Source of the DNA: Tetrahymena thermophila SB210 | Taxonomy: Eukaryota; Ciliophora; Oligohymenophorea; Hymenostomatida; Tetrahymenidae | Direction: 5' to 3' | NCBI RefSeq assembly: GCF_000189635.1 | Contig: NW_002475923.1 | Span: 430,994-494,993 of the forward strand | Length of the DNA stretch: 64,000 bases | Notes under the pieces: generated by a model | What the model saw: the letters and a program-made list of their open reading frames with translations, nothing else | What the model was told of the DNA's origin: nothing | Database searches by the model: none | Position numbers and translations under genes: made by a program | Shown here: piece after piece, positions 27,865 through 41,877 of the stretch | How positions within the stretch are numbered: the stretch's first letter is position 1 | How the letters are laid out: each line of letters opens with the position of its first letter

Positions 27865-29555
27865 CACCTTATTTATATTAACTTACTATTTGATTGTTTT
27901 TAATTATCTAAAAAGAGTTTACTTTAATTAAACTATACAATTAAAAGAAAACAAGAAAATGCTTTTTAATAATTAATAGAGAAAACATTTGTTTTATGAT
28001 AAATGCTAACTAAACATGAAAATTATAAATGAAATAATTAATACTGAACAAATAATATTACCAAATAAAAGTAAGGGATGATCATTTTTAAATACAGTCA
28101 TCAGTAATTACATAATAAATATTTTCTCACTGTAAATATTTTTGTAAAAATAGAAAACTAATTTAACAAATTTTATTACTTTTAAATTTATTTTAAATAA
28201 TTTGTAAAAAATAAAATTATTATTTAAAATGATCAATAAAATCATAAATTAGTAAAAGAATTTAGATTTTATTAAATGTGGAGAATAAAAATTAATTACA
28301 TTAATTAAATTACAAATTAGACTTCCCTCTTTCATAAAATAATCATACTTACTTAGATAAATACTATTTTAATGAATGTAATACTTGTTTTTCTTAAGTA
28401 ACATTAGCCTGTTCTATTTTTCGTTCTATTTCAAAAAATTCTATCCTCTAACATCAAAATTAAAAAGTATATAAATATTAACACAATGAACAATTTTTTT
28501 CTTAAGCCTTAATATGAGCTGAGGTTAAATTTCTTTAATTGTATATTAAATACTTTTAATATTCTTATTTAATTTTATGAACAACTTAAATCACCAAATG
28601 TTAAAAAATTATCATGATTGTTTATTGAAACCATATACTTTTATTATTATTTTTTTTTCTAACTATAAAATAATTAAATTTCTCATAATCATTTGAAATA
28701 TATTGATTATTAATTTTTATCTATAGAGAGATCTTAAATTATTTAGTTATTGAAATGTGTTAAGATACTACTAAAAATTTGAAATTTGTGCTTTTGAAAA
28801 ATATGTTTAATATTTCTTGTTGCTTTTGCTAATTTAATTAAGGAAAAATATAATTTTAATCTAAAATAGCTTCTAAGAAAATTAGTAACTTGAAAAATTG
28901 ACATAAAATAAAATAATAATTATTAATTACCAAAAGAGAATAGCTTATGTTTTAATTTTAAAAAAATTTTATTCTTATTTAATAAAAATAATAAATATTC
29001 ATTTTTATAAATATTAAAATTTATAAATATGATTAATTAAAAAATAAAAAGAAAAACAATATATCTACAATTAATATTTATTATATATCAATAAATACCA
29101 AGTAAAAAATAAAAAATTTTATTTCCTTTGAAAGTAAATTTTATTCAAAAAATATTAAAATTAATTAAAATAAAATAATTTAATTTACTATTTATTAAAT
29201 AATAAATATATTTAATAAAGAAGAAAAATGAAATTATAACTAATTCAAGCAAAAATAAAGTAAATTAAAAAGAAAATTTTTGTTTACTTTTTATTTAAAA
29301 TTAAAAATTCTGAGTTAATCATTCCTATTTGAGCTTAAAAAACAAAATAAAAGGTTTTATATTTATATAAATTTTAATATTGTAATTGAAATTTAAAATT
29401 TCAACATGAAAGTTTTATTGAATTTAAAAGTAATTAATAAATTTATTAACCATTTTATATATTTTTAATCATAAAAATCAATAAATTGAGGTAAAATTTT
29501 AATTCAATTTAATAGAAGAAACTAAATGTAAAATTTTTAAATAGATGCTTATTAT
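27865..29555. other. spacer between the two giant paralogues
   Basis: About 1.7 kb, extremely AT-rich, between the start of copy 1 and the stop of copy 2. It should carry the copy 1 promoter and the copy 2 3' UTR. I see no gene or obvious repeat that would explain the tandem duplication. Confidence 0.6.
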
Positions 29556-32500
29556 TCATATTTAATCTATCACTTTTTCATTTAGTTTTTGAATGCTATA
29601 AACTTAATTTGAAGAAATAGGCAAATTATGAATCTAAATATTCGTAGATCTTTCAATAGTGTAAGAATCCATTGTGATTTTATTTAAATCTACATCGTTT
29701 TCGTCTTTTTCTTAGCTATATTAATCTTCGATTTGCACTGATCCTTAATTTTATTTATTTATTTTTTCTTAATCTTTTTACTAATTCTGTTAGGTTTCGA
29801 TTTATAAAAATTATTAATCTTTATTTAATTGTTATTAAAAAAATGGTGAAGGAGCATCACTATTATAAAAAAATAATTTAGAGTCTTACTCAACATTTTC
29901 TTAAGGAGTAACTAAACTACTCCAGAAATGTTATTAAATCTATGGTAATTCTAATAATTTTAACTAAATTTATTATTATATCTAAGACTTTACCATATTT
30001 GGTTCATTTTATAAATTTAATATTTTACTACTATCTTGAAATTAGGAATTAGATTAAAAACTGTCTTTTTGCAAACATTTAGATGGCATCTACTTTAATG
30101 AAAAATTTTTTTTTTTCTTTCTATTTATTTTTATTTGATTTTAGATATAACTTGTTGAAGGATTTATTTTAAAATTAAAAGAGTTATTATTATAAGTTTC
30201 GTTAGAATTCATGTTGCTTTTGTAGCTTAGCATGCTATTATTCACAGACAAGTTTCTTCCTGCAGCAATACTTAATAGCTTGCTAGGACTTGTTAAATCA
30301 ATTTAGGAATCTTAATCAATATTCATTTTAATAATAGATTTTTCAAATGTGGGGTCCTGATTATCTATAACGAAATTAACGCGAGATTGAGTCTCAGTAT
30401 GCAATCTTAAATTATGGAAATTATTTTATTAACCTATATCTTCTATGATTCTGATCTTTTTGATACCATTTTATTTATCTCCAATTTTTAGTAAACCTTT
30501 CTAACTATGAGGAGTACTATGCTGCTCATTACTTTTTAAAAATAAAAACTTATTATCTTATATATCAGAAGTTTAACATTTTTAAATTTTAATTTTATCT
30601 AAGTTTTATTTTATTTCAGAATATGAACTTGCAGCACTATGAGAAACTAATTCTTCCTTTTTTTGCTAAATATGTAAGGACAATTTATGCCATAACAAAA
30701 GAATTTTAAAAGAATATTCTTTTTAGACTTAAACCCAAGAAAAGAAATAAGGAATGTATTTGCTAGTAAAAAATAAAATATGCTCAAGAAGATTTCTGTT
30801 CTTAGGATTTAGTGGTATTTTATATCCATGAAAGTAGTGTGACACGAGACTTATAACAAAAAATAAATTAGATATTACAATAATCAGAATGGAGAGATAT
30901 ATTTGCCATTCAACATCAGTAGTTAAATTTATCATGATAGAAATTAAAGTTAAGGAGCAAACTAAATGCGATTAAAATTCTAGTTAATTAAATTCTTAAT
31001 TCTCATAAGGCTTTACTTTCTATTAAATCTGCATATATATAATTAAAACAATTAAAACTAACAAAAACTTAGTTAAGTGTAGTTCATGGTACATAGTTAT
31101 TAAAATTATTTATATCCCCTTAAATCCTAGCTTTAAAATCTCCCAGTAATAAGCGTTAGGTTTGTAACCATAAAATAGAAATCCGAAAGACTTTAGTATC
31201 CGTATATCCTAATTCATTCTTGTGTAAATTCTTTTAGCTCTCCAAAAGAAAAATAAAGGTAAAGCTACTATAAATGCAAGTAATGGTATTATCATTACCC
31301 TTTGATAGTGTATAAATTGAGGTTCACTACAATCAAATTACAAATCTGAAAGACAATATGTCTTTGTGCCATATTTGATGCAGGTAAGCACCTTCACCAA
31401 CTAGTTAAGAATACTTGGAAATGAGTATATAAGGACTATCTTAGAAGCCATGTGAAAGTAAGGAATATACTAGCTTATTTCTCTCGACTTAGACTTTGCT
31501 GTTAAATATTAGAAGATAAACAAACTGTTTGATGCAATTAGGATACAAAAAGTAAAAAAAAAGACCCAAATAATCCTCAAAAATACAATTTAAACATTGT
31601 ACATAGATAGCATACAATCTAGAGAGTAAAAAACATTTATCACAGGATCTCCACTAAATTACAAAACTCTCAAAGCATTAGGAATCTAGAAGCGTTAACT
31701 ACTTGTTACAATTATAAGTAAAATTTAAATGTAGCTCATTAAAATTTTGGAAATCACTGAACTCCTTTCAAATTAAGAACTTTTACCTGTTTATAAAGAC
31801 AATAAATATAATTCTAGTCAGCAAAAATAAAGCTAAAACTTTACCCATACTGATGATTCTCATTTTTTTCAAAAATATTACTGTTATTTTCTTTACTGTA
31901 CAAGTTTAACTTTGTTTAACAATAAAGATGAAATAAACCAAAGAGAGTAAAACAAATAACACTAAAACCACTATATGCTATGTTCCTTAATCGCATTTAG
32001 AACAAACACCTTCAAACTATCGAGCATATTTATTTCCCCATAAAATACCTTTATTGTCGCAAGAACTACATAGAGGTCCAATATAACCCTAAGAGCAATA
32101 TTATTAGGAATGCTTGTCTTCAGCCAAACAATTTTAGGAATTATAATGGCACTAGTATATTTCTTCACTGTATTGATCTTCTTTCCAAAAACCATTTTTT
32201 ATATTTACTTAATCTAGCTAGCATGATACAGCTTCCTAAGGGCAAACCTTACAGATATTTGATTAGCTTTCATTTTTTAATGGATAATTAAAAGAATATT
32301 TTCCTTCGGGGCACTACTCGCAAAAGAATATACCATTTATTTTAGAATATATCTCTCCTCTTATACACTACCTAGCAAATATAGTAATTTCAGCTTTTAA
32401 GATCTATTTATTAAATAAAAATAATAAATGATTAATAATAACTTACAAAAATTAAATAAAAATAAATTTAAAAATATTTTGCTATTAAAAATTTTTAGAT

Positions 32501-35500
32501 TTCATTTCAAATAACGAAATGTCATTTCTAAATTTTTTCATTCAAAATTAAAATAATAATATGACTTTACCTCTTTTGTTATAAAAGCTGGTTCTGATGA
32601 ATTTAATTTTTTTACAAAATAAAATTCAGCTTATGAGTAGAGAACTAATTTTCCTCTTGAATTTGGTTCTATAGCCAAAGATGCATTTACTGTAATAGAA
32701 TTTTATGCTTGTGGATGTAGAAGCGAAAAAGTCAGTACAGATGTATTTGGTGAAGCATCTTATTGGTAGCTGATTACTTGATATTATTTTATTTCTTAAG
32801 CAATTTCTTAAGAAATTAAGGAATTTGAGTTTGGAAAGACAACAGCATTACCTTCGTTATCTAAGTATTGTAAATGTATTAATGGCAAATAGCTTCCACT
32901 TCTAAAATCAAAAACTTCCTTATTTTCTAAAAGCTAATTAACTTCTTTATTTAAAAATATTAGTTTCTGAGGAGAAAATCCAATATTTTGACCATAAATA
33001 TATGCTTAATTATTAATAAAAGTATTGTTTGAAATGTTAGACATAAAATCATGATATTATTCTGGAGGGATAACAGTTGATTTAATTCTAATAGCGCCTC
33101 CAATTTAAGCTTTGTTTTCAATAAAAGTAGAATTTTATATTTTTAAGTTTGTATCTTAAATAAAGAGAGCTCCCCCTGAGCCCTAAGGAGCTTAATTATT
33201 TATAAATGTGCAATTATTTATGTTAAAGGAATTTTCTTAATTGTTGTATAATTCAAGAAAGGAAATCTATTGAGTAACTTTGATTACACCACCCGATGAT
33301 AAATTAGATAAATTATTTACAAATTCACTATTTAAGAAAATAATTTCAAATATATTTTTAAGTATAAACAGCGATGAACGCTCATCAGATAATATGTTAT
33401 TATAGAACTTAGATTCATTTAAAATAATTTATTGAGATTCTAGAATGTTAAAAATACCTCTTTATGCATCTTAAGTATATTTATTATACTTGGTTATGAT
33501 TTAAGTAGCTTAAAAATGTTTTATCCCATATAAATCAATAAAAATATTTGTATTATTTATTATTTACAAATTTTGTAAATATACATTTGAACTTTAGATT
33601 AATATTTATAAGTATTTCGGCTAAACCCAGTTATTAGAAGTTATAAACAAATCTGTAATTTCAACATTTTAGCTACCCAATTGCATTAGAAAACCTTAAA
33701 ATAAACTGTTTTATACTTCCATATTTAAAAAATGAATAGTTTCTGATTCGATTCTGAAGATCTGCAAGTTCTACATTTAGCTAACAAACTCAATATCACC
33801 ATTTTTATTATTTACTTGCTTTTATGACTGTTTATTATCAATTATCTTAAAATTATTAAAAATAATTTATTTATTAGCTTTGATTAAAGTTTAATCTTAA
33901 GATTTATGCATATTTGTATAAATAAAAAACAAATTTTTATTAGACTCTAGCAATATTTGTTCAAAAAATTAAGTAAATATTCCTTTAGTAATAAAAATGT
34001 AAGCATTTACGCTTGGTTATTTTATCATAAAATGTCTTATTGTTAAATTTCTAATTTCTAAATATTCTATTTTTTCTATTTCAGCAAGATTGAAACTTTC
34101 AAGCTGGATATTTTCTATTAAAACATCAGAAATAATAAGCTTATCAACATCTCTAATAACTAGAATCTGCAAATAAGAACCATATATTTCTCTGATTTAC
34201 AAGTTTTTAATTTCAGCCTCTTTAGATTCTTCAATAGTTATTAAGTTGATTTTATCATTTTCACAAGTTACATTTTAGAAAGAAATGTTATTAATCTATA
34301 CGAATTAAGCTTTTTTAATATAGATAAAAGAATTCGTTTGAGGTGATTCTTAATCTGATTGCTATTCAGTCTAGTTACTAGATAGAGCATGAAAGTTTAT
34401 AAATTAAGCTTAGTTTACATAAAAAATTTCAGTTATGTTAAAATAAACTATACTGAATCCTTCTGTACTTCCTATAAATTGTATTTCATTAAAAGACAAT
34501 GTTGTTTTATCATACACAAAAAGGATTTAGTTGGAGATTAGAATATCATCTGATTGTTATTATTAAGATTAGTTGTTCTAATCTTCAAATATAAAAGTTA
34601 CATTCAGTACTCTGATGCACATTCCATTTAAATTACCCAGAGCTGTTTTGTTATCAATTAATAATTGTCCTTTTTGTTTATTCTTAGATGATATAACAAC
34701 AGACTCATAATTTATTAAATTTGCATCCTTTTTTGAAGAATTTAGTTTGTTTATATAATTAGGATCATCAGATGGTAAGTTTATTTTCAAATGGGTAATT
34801 TAGTAATTAAGCGAGCTTAACTGATTGAAAAAGTTAATTGATGAAACCAATTTTTATATTATTTGCTTATTTTGTGCAGTATAAAATAAGTCAAACTATA
34901 GAATACAATCAGAATTTTGCTTATTTTTTTCATTAAAAACTCCAGTTTTAAAAGTTTGGCAATCTATTTTCGAGGGGTCAACTTCAAACTGAGCAATCGT
35001 ATATCCTTTACCAGAGAGGATGTGAAGTTTAATTGATATTATTTTTCTTGGATATTACTATAAATAGCTTTACTCAGAGAATACTATTTATGGCATTGAA
35101 AAAGGAAGTCTAAATAAAACAAACGATTATGATAGATGAATTACTGAAATAATAACTTCAGTATCTGAGGCTATCATTAAAAGATCATTTCCTATCATAT
35201 CAACTTACTTTATAAGACTATAACCTAAAACCTATCTAATCTTTGTTCTTAGCTGCATATTTTTAGCAATATAAACATCTATTGCCCAATCTGAGAAAAC
35301 TATATAGTATTATGAGTCTTGAGTTATATAAAATTGATTATTAACATAAGATGGCAAAGAATATTAAGGAAAGGTAATAGAAAAAGCAGATGCTTCTGTT
35401 AAGTTTGCATATGAAGCCAAATAAAATGAAGAGCTACTAAAAGAGAGTATGAATATTCTTTAGTAATAGTCATCATAATAAAAAGTATCAAATTTTAAAT

Positions 35501-38500
35501 TAAAATCTAAATAGAATACTTTTATCAAAAAATCAGTCTGATTTTACTGGCTTTGCTTTAAAAATATAATTTCATTTTTATTTGTTATAATGGTATAAAT
35601 ATTTGGAGCTATTTAATAGTTCTAAGTGATAAGCATTAGAGAATCTTTCTAAATCTTGTTATTTAAAGGAATTGAATAGATTTTCTTTGTCATCATATCA
35701 AATGTTTAAATGCTATTATTTTCAAAATCTAAAAAATTGATAAATGGATGTGATTCATAGTATTCTTGATTTATATTACTTAATAGAAGAACCTAGGGAT
35801 TGAATTTAATTATTAGCTTGAATTGAGAAGATCCTATACTGATTGAAACAAAAGAGTATAAATGAGTTAGAAAGTAAGCTGTTTAATTATATTATGCAAT
35901 CATTTGGGTAAGAATACTTGGAACTTCAATTGTTTTAATCAATTCAAGATTTCTGTTAAAAACTAGTAAGCTATATCCTTGTTTTACAAATAAAAATTGC
36001 TCTCCTTATGTGCATGTTTAACTTTATTGTTCCCCTTTGCAATTGAAAGAAGGGAATTAAATTCTTCGACTAGGGTTTTCATATCTTTACCTTGTATATT
36101 TTGTGTCATAAAAATAATTTACAAACAAAACATCTAGCTTTAACTGTATCCTCTTTAACACATCTCCACTATAGCTGTTGACTAAAAAAAGCTAATTAGA
36201 TTGGTAATCAAAATAAGAAAATGTGCTATCCTTTCCTTATTTTTCATTAATATATGCAATAAAGTTATTTGAAATAACTCTACTTGCAATTCGTGTTTGA
36301 AGATAGCAGTATTTAATGATATTTTCTAAACTCCAAAAATAGAAAGTCTGCTAATTATATCCCACAATTAACTATTAATTGACAATCATTATTTTTTTTA
36401 ATTTTGATGGAGAATTTCGAGCTATATATATGCATCTTTTCTTAGATATTGAATAAACATACAGGTTATTAGAAAAAGCTATAATTATTATATCTTATGA
36501 ATAAACCATTTCTAAAATAATCTTATCGCTCCTAAGGGTTTATTCATCATCTTCTTCTGGAGCCTTGACAATATCTTCAAGAAGTTCAGTTAAGTTAAAC
36601 TAATCTTGTGTATGTTCTTCATGTAAATAAAATAATGTCTATTTTTTATCATCATCAAGGTTGATGTCGTTTTGATTTTCATTACGTCTTTCAAGAGGAC
36701 TATTGATGGGAGGTTTTTGTTAACTCCTTAAAATTAGATTCTTTTGATAATACTATTGCTAATTACTACAATATGATGCCACAAAGTCAAAATTTATTAT
36801 TTGCAGCATGCTATTTTGAGTAACTACTGCAATTTTCAGTAATGAGTAATCTACTTTTATGTTATAAATATTATATTGTAAATTTACAACTGAAATTGTG
36901 TAATTGTCTGTTTCCCACATTTTATCAACTCCAGCACAAAATTTTAGAATATATAAGCTACTTTAGCTCAATGGAGATAAAATAAAGGTAGAATACTACT
37001 CCAGAAAGAACACTTAGAATGTATCCATGTATTCTTAAAATCTAACATAATCGAAAAAAATCATATCTGTATTAAGTATTATTATATCCATTTGATTAAA
37101 GAGAATAATTTATTTGTCATTATCTCTAACAAAAATGCTGTAAAAAAATAAATTTTGATTATACTGTGAAGGTGTGAATTCAATTTGATTTTCTAACCCT
37201 GTTTTATAGTTAAATTTATATACAAACCACCCAATCTATATGTAAAAATGCTAACTATTTTAATGAATTAAGGAACTCTCCTTTAACAATGCATTTTTAT
37301 GAAAAAATTTAGTGGTAAATACAAATTTGCATTTATTATAATCGAAATATCTAAGTATACCATTATTCGGATTATGAAATAGAATACCATTTTGATCTTA
37401 AAAAACTGATATTAAGTTATAATTATCATTAAATAAACCTAAAATCTCTATAGGCTCACCATTTATATCAAATTAAATTATCAATTTGATATTGTCTTTA
37501 CCTACAAGAATGAGTTTATTCAAATTTTGATCATAATAGTATCCATTGAAGCTATCTTGTTTGATTAAATCAATTTTATGGTCTTCATTCTTATTGAAAG
37601 CACCTCTATTAAAATTTTAAGTTTTCTATTGATCATCTGGAATATTCATATCTCTCTTTTTGGCTTCTTCTTCTTCCTCTTCTTCAGATTCACTTTCACT
37701 ATGCTGTAAATCTGAATCATCAATTATACCAACATCTATCTAATATTTTTCTATATCACTATTTGTATAGTTTATTTCATCATGTTAGTTATTAATATTT
37801 ACTTTTCTCACTATTACTTTTTCATTCAATTTAAATATCAGCAAATTATTTTCAGGCAAATGAACTACATCATTAATTATTTATTCAAATTTCAATTCAT
37901 TCTTTAAAATTTATTTCTAGAGAGGAAACTTATATGCTTTTCCATTAAACTATTAGCAAACAAGTTCTCTATCACTCAAATACTTTACTTTATCACAAAT
38001 ATATTATGTAAAAAAGAACTGTTAGTACATATTATTAATATTTTCAAACAAATAAGTTCCTAAATTACAGATAACTGCAATAACATCTATGTCTTGATTT
38101 ACAGCAATGCCTTAAGCATTTTAGTCTTTCTTAAAATAAAAAAAATCTATGTTTTACACATTCAATTTTAAGGATATTTTTTATAATTTGACAGCATCTG
38201 ATGATTTATCAAATATGCATATTTGTTACTGATTTGTTATCAAAAAATCATAATTCTAATTTTTATTTTTGCTTGAATCTAATTTTTTTTCTCCTTCGCA
38301 TGCAAATTTTTTAGGAATATTTTGTTATTCCTTTAGTAAATCATGGACAAAAACATAATCTTGAAAGTATAAATACAAAAGTACTTTATTTTGCTAACCT
38401 CTATAAGAACTAAATTAAATACTTTGGTCTTAAATGTTGTAATTTAATTCTCTTTTAAACAAAGTTTAATTTTAATAAGAAAATAAGAATACAGTATTTT

Positions 38501-41363
38501 ATTTGGTGTAAGCTATCACCTTTTATTCAGGCACAATTTAAACATATTTGATACTTTGTTTCTTTTCTTTGAAAATTCCTTTTTTAATTTTAAAATCAAC
38601 AAAATTTAACCATCTGTATGAGTATTCATTATCAATATTCATCTTTATCATAGTGAATTCTTCTTCGTTCAGCACAAAATCAATGTAATCTTTATCTTTG
38701 TAGAAACCTATTTATTAAACACTACTTTAGTCTATTTATAATAGCAAAGTGAAAGCATACTTTTAAGTCTTATCATAAAGTGTTACAGCATAAGTATCTT
38801 ATCTTATTTTTTATTTCTTTGTTTTAGTAAAAGTATAGTTTGGATATAGATCACGGATATCATATTTAAATATAGTTATGTATTAAACAAGTTCTATAGC
38901 AATTAAGCCAGTTTAATGAAACAGAAATAGCATATCTTGTTCTTAAATATACTCACAATCAATAACAAAACCTCCTGATTGATCTAATCTGCTAATCATT
39001 ATTTATTTTTGAATATTGTATTTATATTAAGCTCGTATCAAATATTTTTGAATGACAAGCTTAGTTTCTTTTTCCTTTTATAAAGTATATTCAAATAAAG
39101 GGGAATCCAAAGTTGTATAATCTGTTAACCCAATTTACTTTTCAATGAAAAAAAAATTAGATTTTATAAACCTTGAAATATCTTAGTCATGTCTATTTAT
39201 CGAGTTATCATTTAAACTTGTATTTTCAATGTAATAGGCTTGATTTGTCATATTTATTAAGATTATTTCTTAAACATTTACTATTAATATTAAACTACTG
39301 CAGTGTAATTTATCTTAAGGATTTAAAACACATGTTTAAAGATTTGTTCTATCAACAAAATTAATACCTAAAAATTAGGTATTTAAACCAGATATACCTA
39401 TACTGTAGGATTCCTCTATTAATTTTAAATTATATGATGAGAAAACTTTGCAAACTTAGTATTTTTATATTACTCCATTACTTTGTAAAATAATCAGATA
39501 GTTATCATATATTTGTATGCCAGAAATATTTCCTGGGAACTCATAAACAATCTAAAAATTATCCAATAAACTAAATATCATAATTTTCTACGATTAGCGA
39601 GATTATAAAATATACAAATCAGCTTAGTTTTACCATTAAAATAGCTATGAAAAAAAGGAATATTGCTAGAAAGTAGGTATATTCAAATCTTAACAACTAT
39701 TAATTTATATCGAAGTAATATTTTAAAAGTTCCAAATACAAAGCTAAAATTTCAAATATCCTGCTAAAATATACTTTTCGTTTTAAACATGTAAGATATT
39801 CTAAATATATCCACAAGTTTGAATCGTATAATTTTAAGAAACAAGAAGTACATCCTCCTTTTAATTTTTATCTTCGTAATTGAAAATAAAAAGTCTATTT
39901 ACAGCTATACTACCAGTATATAAAAATAAATAGCTACCTCTACCTATAAATGCATTCATAAAATTATCCCTAACAATACTGAAAGTTGTATTAGTTTTTA
40001 AGTCAAATAGACTAATTCCATTATTAGAACCTAAAATGGCACAAATTTTACCTTATTCCCAATCCTACATATAGTCTCCTGAAAAAAACGAATCTTCAAA
40101 CTTTTATTTTAAAACAAAAAATTTTGTTATTTAATTTACTACTATCATTTTATTTGTTTTTAAATAAAACAATTCATTTTTAATTGAAAATGTTTTATTT
40201 TTTAAAATAAGGAAATAGTTTATTCATAATAAGGCATAATGATTTTAGTTAAGCAATTTTAATATTTTTGTCAAGAAATACTTGCTATCAAAGTATTATT
40301 TAGTTTAATGTTAGCTTTTTTAAAAAAAGAAAAAACTCAAAAATCGTTTACTAATCATAATTTAAATTTTCTTTAAAGTTTTCTATCAAGCTAATAGCAT
40401 AAAAGTAAATATTAATTAGTGTAGATATCTTAAAGCATTAATTAGTTCAGTATAATACCAAAATATTTGTTAAAATTACTTACTGAAAATTATTAAAATA
40501 TGTTAATAGTTAAAAATAAAAATTGATTAATATACTTTGTAAACTAAATTTATAGCTAGTGTTTCTCTGTCAATTTAAATAATGCTACTTTGATTCATTG
40601 TACAGAATAAAAATTAATTGATTTCTAGTAATGCTCCGCAGGAAGGAATAATTTCCCTTCTTTAAAATTATTTTTCTTTAATCAAGACTAATTCTGGAAA
40701 GCTGTATTTTTACACAGAATTAGTTGTGAATATATAAATGGAGTTTCCTTCCTGATCTAAAAAGTACATTTAATATTTTTAATCTTGATTGTATAGCGAG
40801 TTCTAAAGTATTGGACAATTTTGAACTTCTGAAAAGCAATTACCATTTGAATTTTAGCCTTAAAATTCTTAGCACTCCTGACTGTTTTCATAATAATTTA
40901 AAATCTATCTTTCTTATATGATAAGTTGTTCCTGATTTGGTATACATTAAGATCCTTACTTGATGTAGGATTAATTGCATAAATCACATTAATTAACGTC
41001 AGAATTACAATTAGAACAATGTTCAATTTTGCATAATTCACAAATCTTTGCTATTTTATTTAGCCTCATCCCTTCTTTACATTATCCTACACATTTTTAA
41101 TTTAAGTAATCATAGAAAAAATTGTTTTTGCACTTCACACAATACACTTATTCTACTTAATAGCCTTACATATATAAATCATTATTTTAATCATGAGAAA
41201 TTTCTTGTAGTGCCCCATAGCAAATTTCGCAATTCGATGGACAAGCCTTACACTCTCCTTAGATATTTTAATACATTTACAATTCGCATTAAATATTACC
41301 AGCTGCTGAAAATGATTTTAGAAAATACTATAAAAACTATATCAATAAAATTGTTCTGATCAT
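29556..41363 (-). CDS. giant cysteine-rich/beta-helix/7-TM-like surface protein, copy 2
   Basis: Paralogue of the gene to its left with the same domain order. Exon 1 is 41363-40536 (276 codons: signal peptide, then CxxC repeats such as CKACPSNCEIC and CELCKIEHCSNC). A long exon from about 40284 to 32571 is extracellular and ends in GGALFI and IGGAIRI beta-helix repeats. Exon 32403-31845 holds the second Cys module (GFWKED, YCSQGYIGPLCSSC) and first span. Exon 31786-29556 holds the remaining spans and a Ser/Asn/Gln tail. The total is roughly 3,776 residues. Two oddities: the first part of the long exon (near 40284-40140) and the rest lie in different frames with no canonical splice to join them, and intron 31787-31844 is absent from copy 1. 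The frame break could be a missed intron, a sequence error or real damage. The rest of the long exon has no in-frame TGA, so the gene is probably expressed. Confidence 0.82.
31787..31844 (-). other. 58-base intron found only in copy 2
   Basis: GTAAAG...AACAG, phase 1, lying inside the codon for Gly in a sequence that aligns as IISMGKSSQFERSSVISKIL in copy 2 and IIRFGKSAQFERNSILSKIL in copy 1. Copy 1 is continuous there, so one paralogue gained or lost this intron after duplication. Confidence 0.8.
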
Positions 41364-41877
41364 AGCAATAGATAGTGTTGTGTAATTTTTATAAACTTTT
41401 AATTTCTAAAAGGCTAAGAAAGTTTTTTTAATTAAATAAATCAGTAATTAAAATGTAAATTATAAGTATCTTTAATCTGATTATTACACTAAATTTTCCA
41501 AAAATTACTAAAATAATCTAGATTCAAGTATTTAAATGAAAATAATTCAAATAATAAAGTAATTTAGTTATTAAAGCCACAAATGTTTTATGATATTTAG
41601 CAAATATCTACTTCAATCATGAAATCATGAAGAATACACTCATTGATTAATAATCTAAAAATTAAAATTTTTTATTTAATAAATAAATACTACTTTCTAC
41701 ATAAAAGCTTTTTTCTTAAAGAAATTAAGAAGTTTTTAATTGATATTAAATTCATCTCAAATTATTTTTTTATATTATATCCTAATTTATGATTAACACC
41801 ATAAATTGATTAAAAATATATGAATATTTATTTTTAATTTGGTAGGAATAACTATTTTTGTAAAAAGGTAGCATAAA
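41364..41877. promoter_or_regulatory. shared upstream region of two divergent genes
   Basis: This 514-base AT-rich spacer separates the divergent starts of giant copy 2 (-) and the 199-residue gene (+), so both promoters must lie here. No discrete element can be identified by eye. Confidence 0.5.

Noticed and set aside
31971..32195. 74-residue minus-strand frame
   Set aside because: Out of phase with the Cys module of giant copy 2, which aligns residue by residue with copy 1 in another frame.
41048..41359. 103-residue plus-strand frame
   Set aside because: It is antisense to exon 1 of giant copy 2, where the minus strand reads as a signal peptide plus ordered CxxC repeats that align with copy 1.
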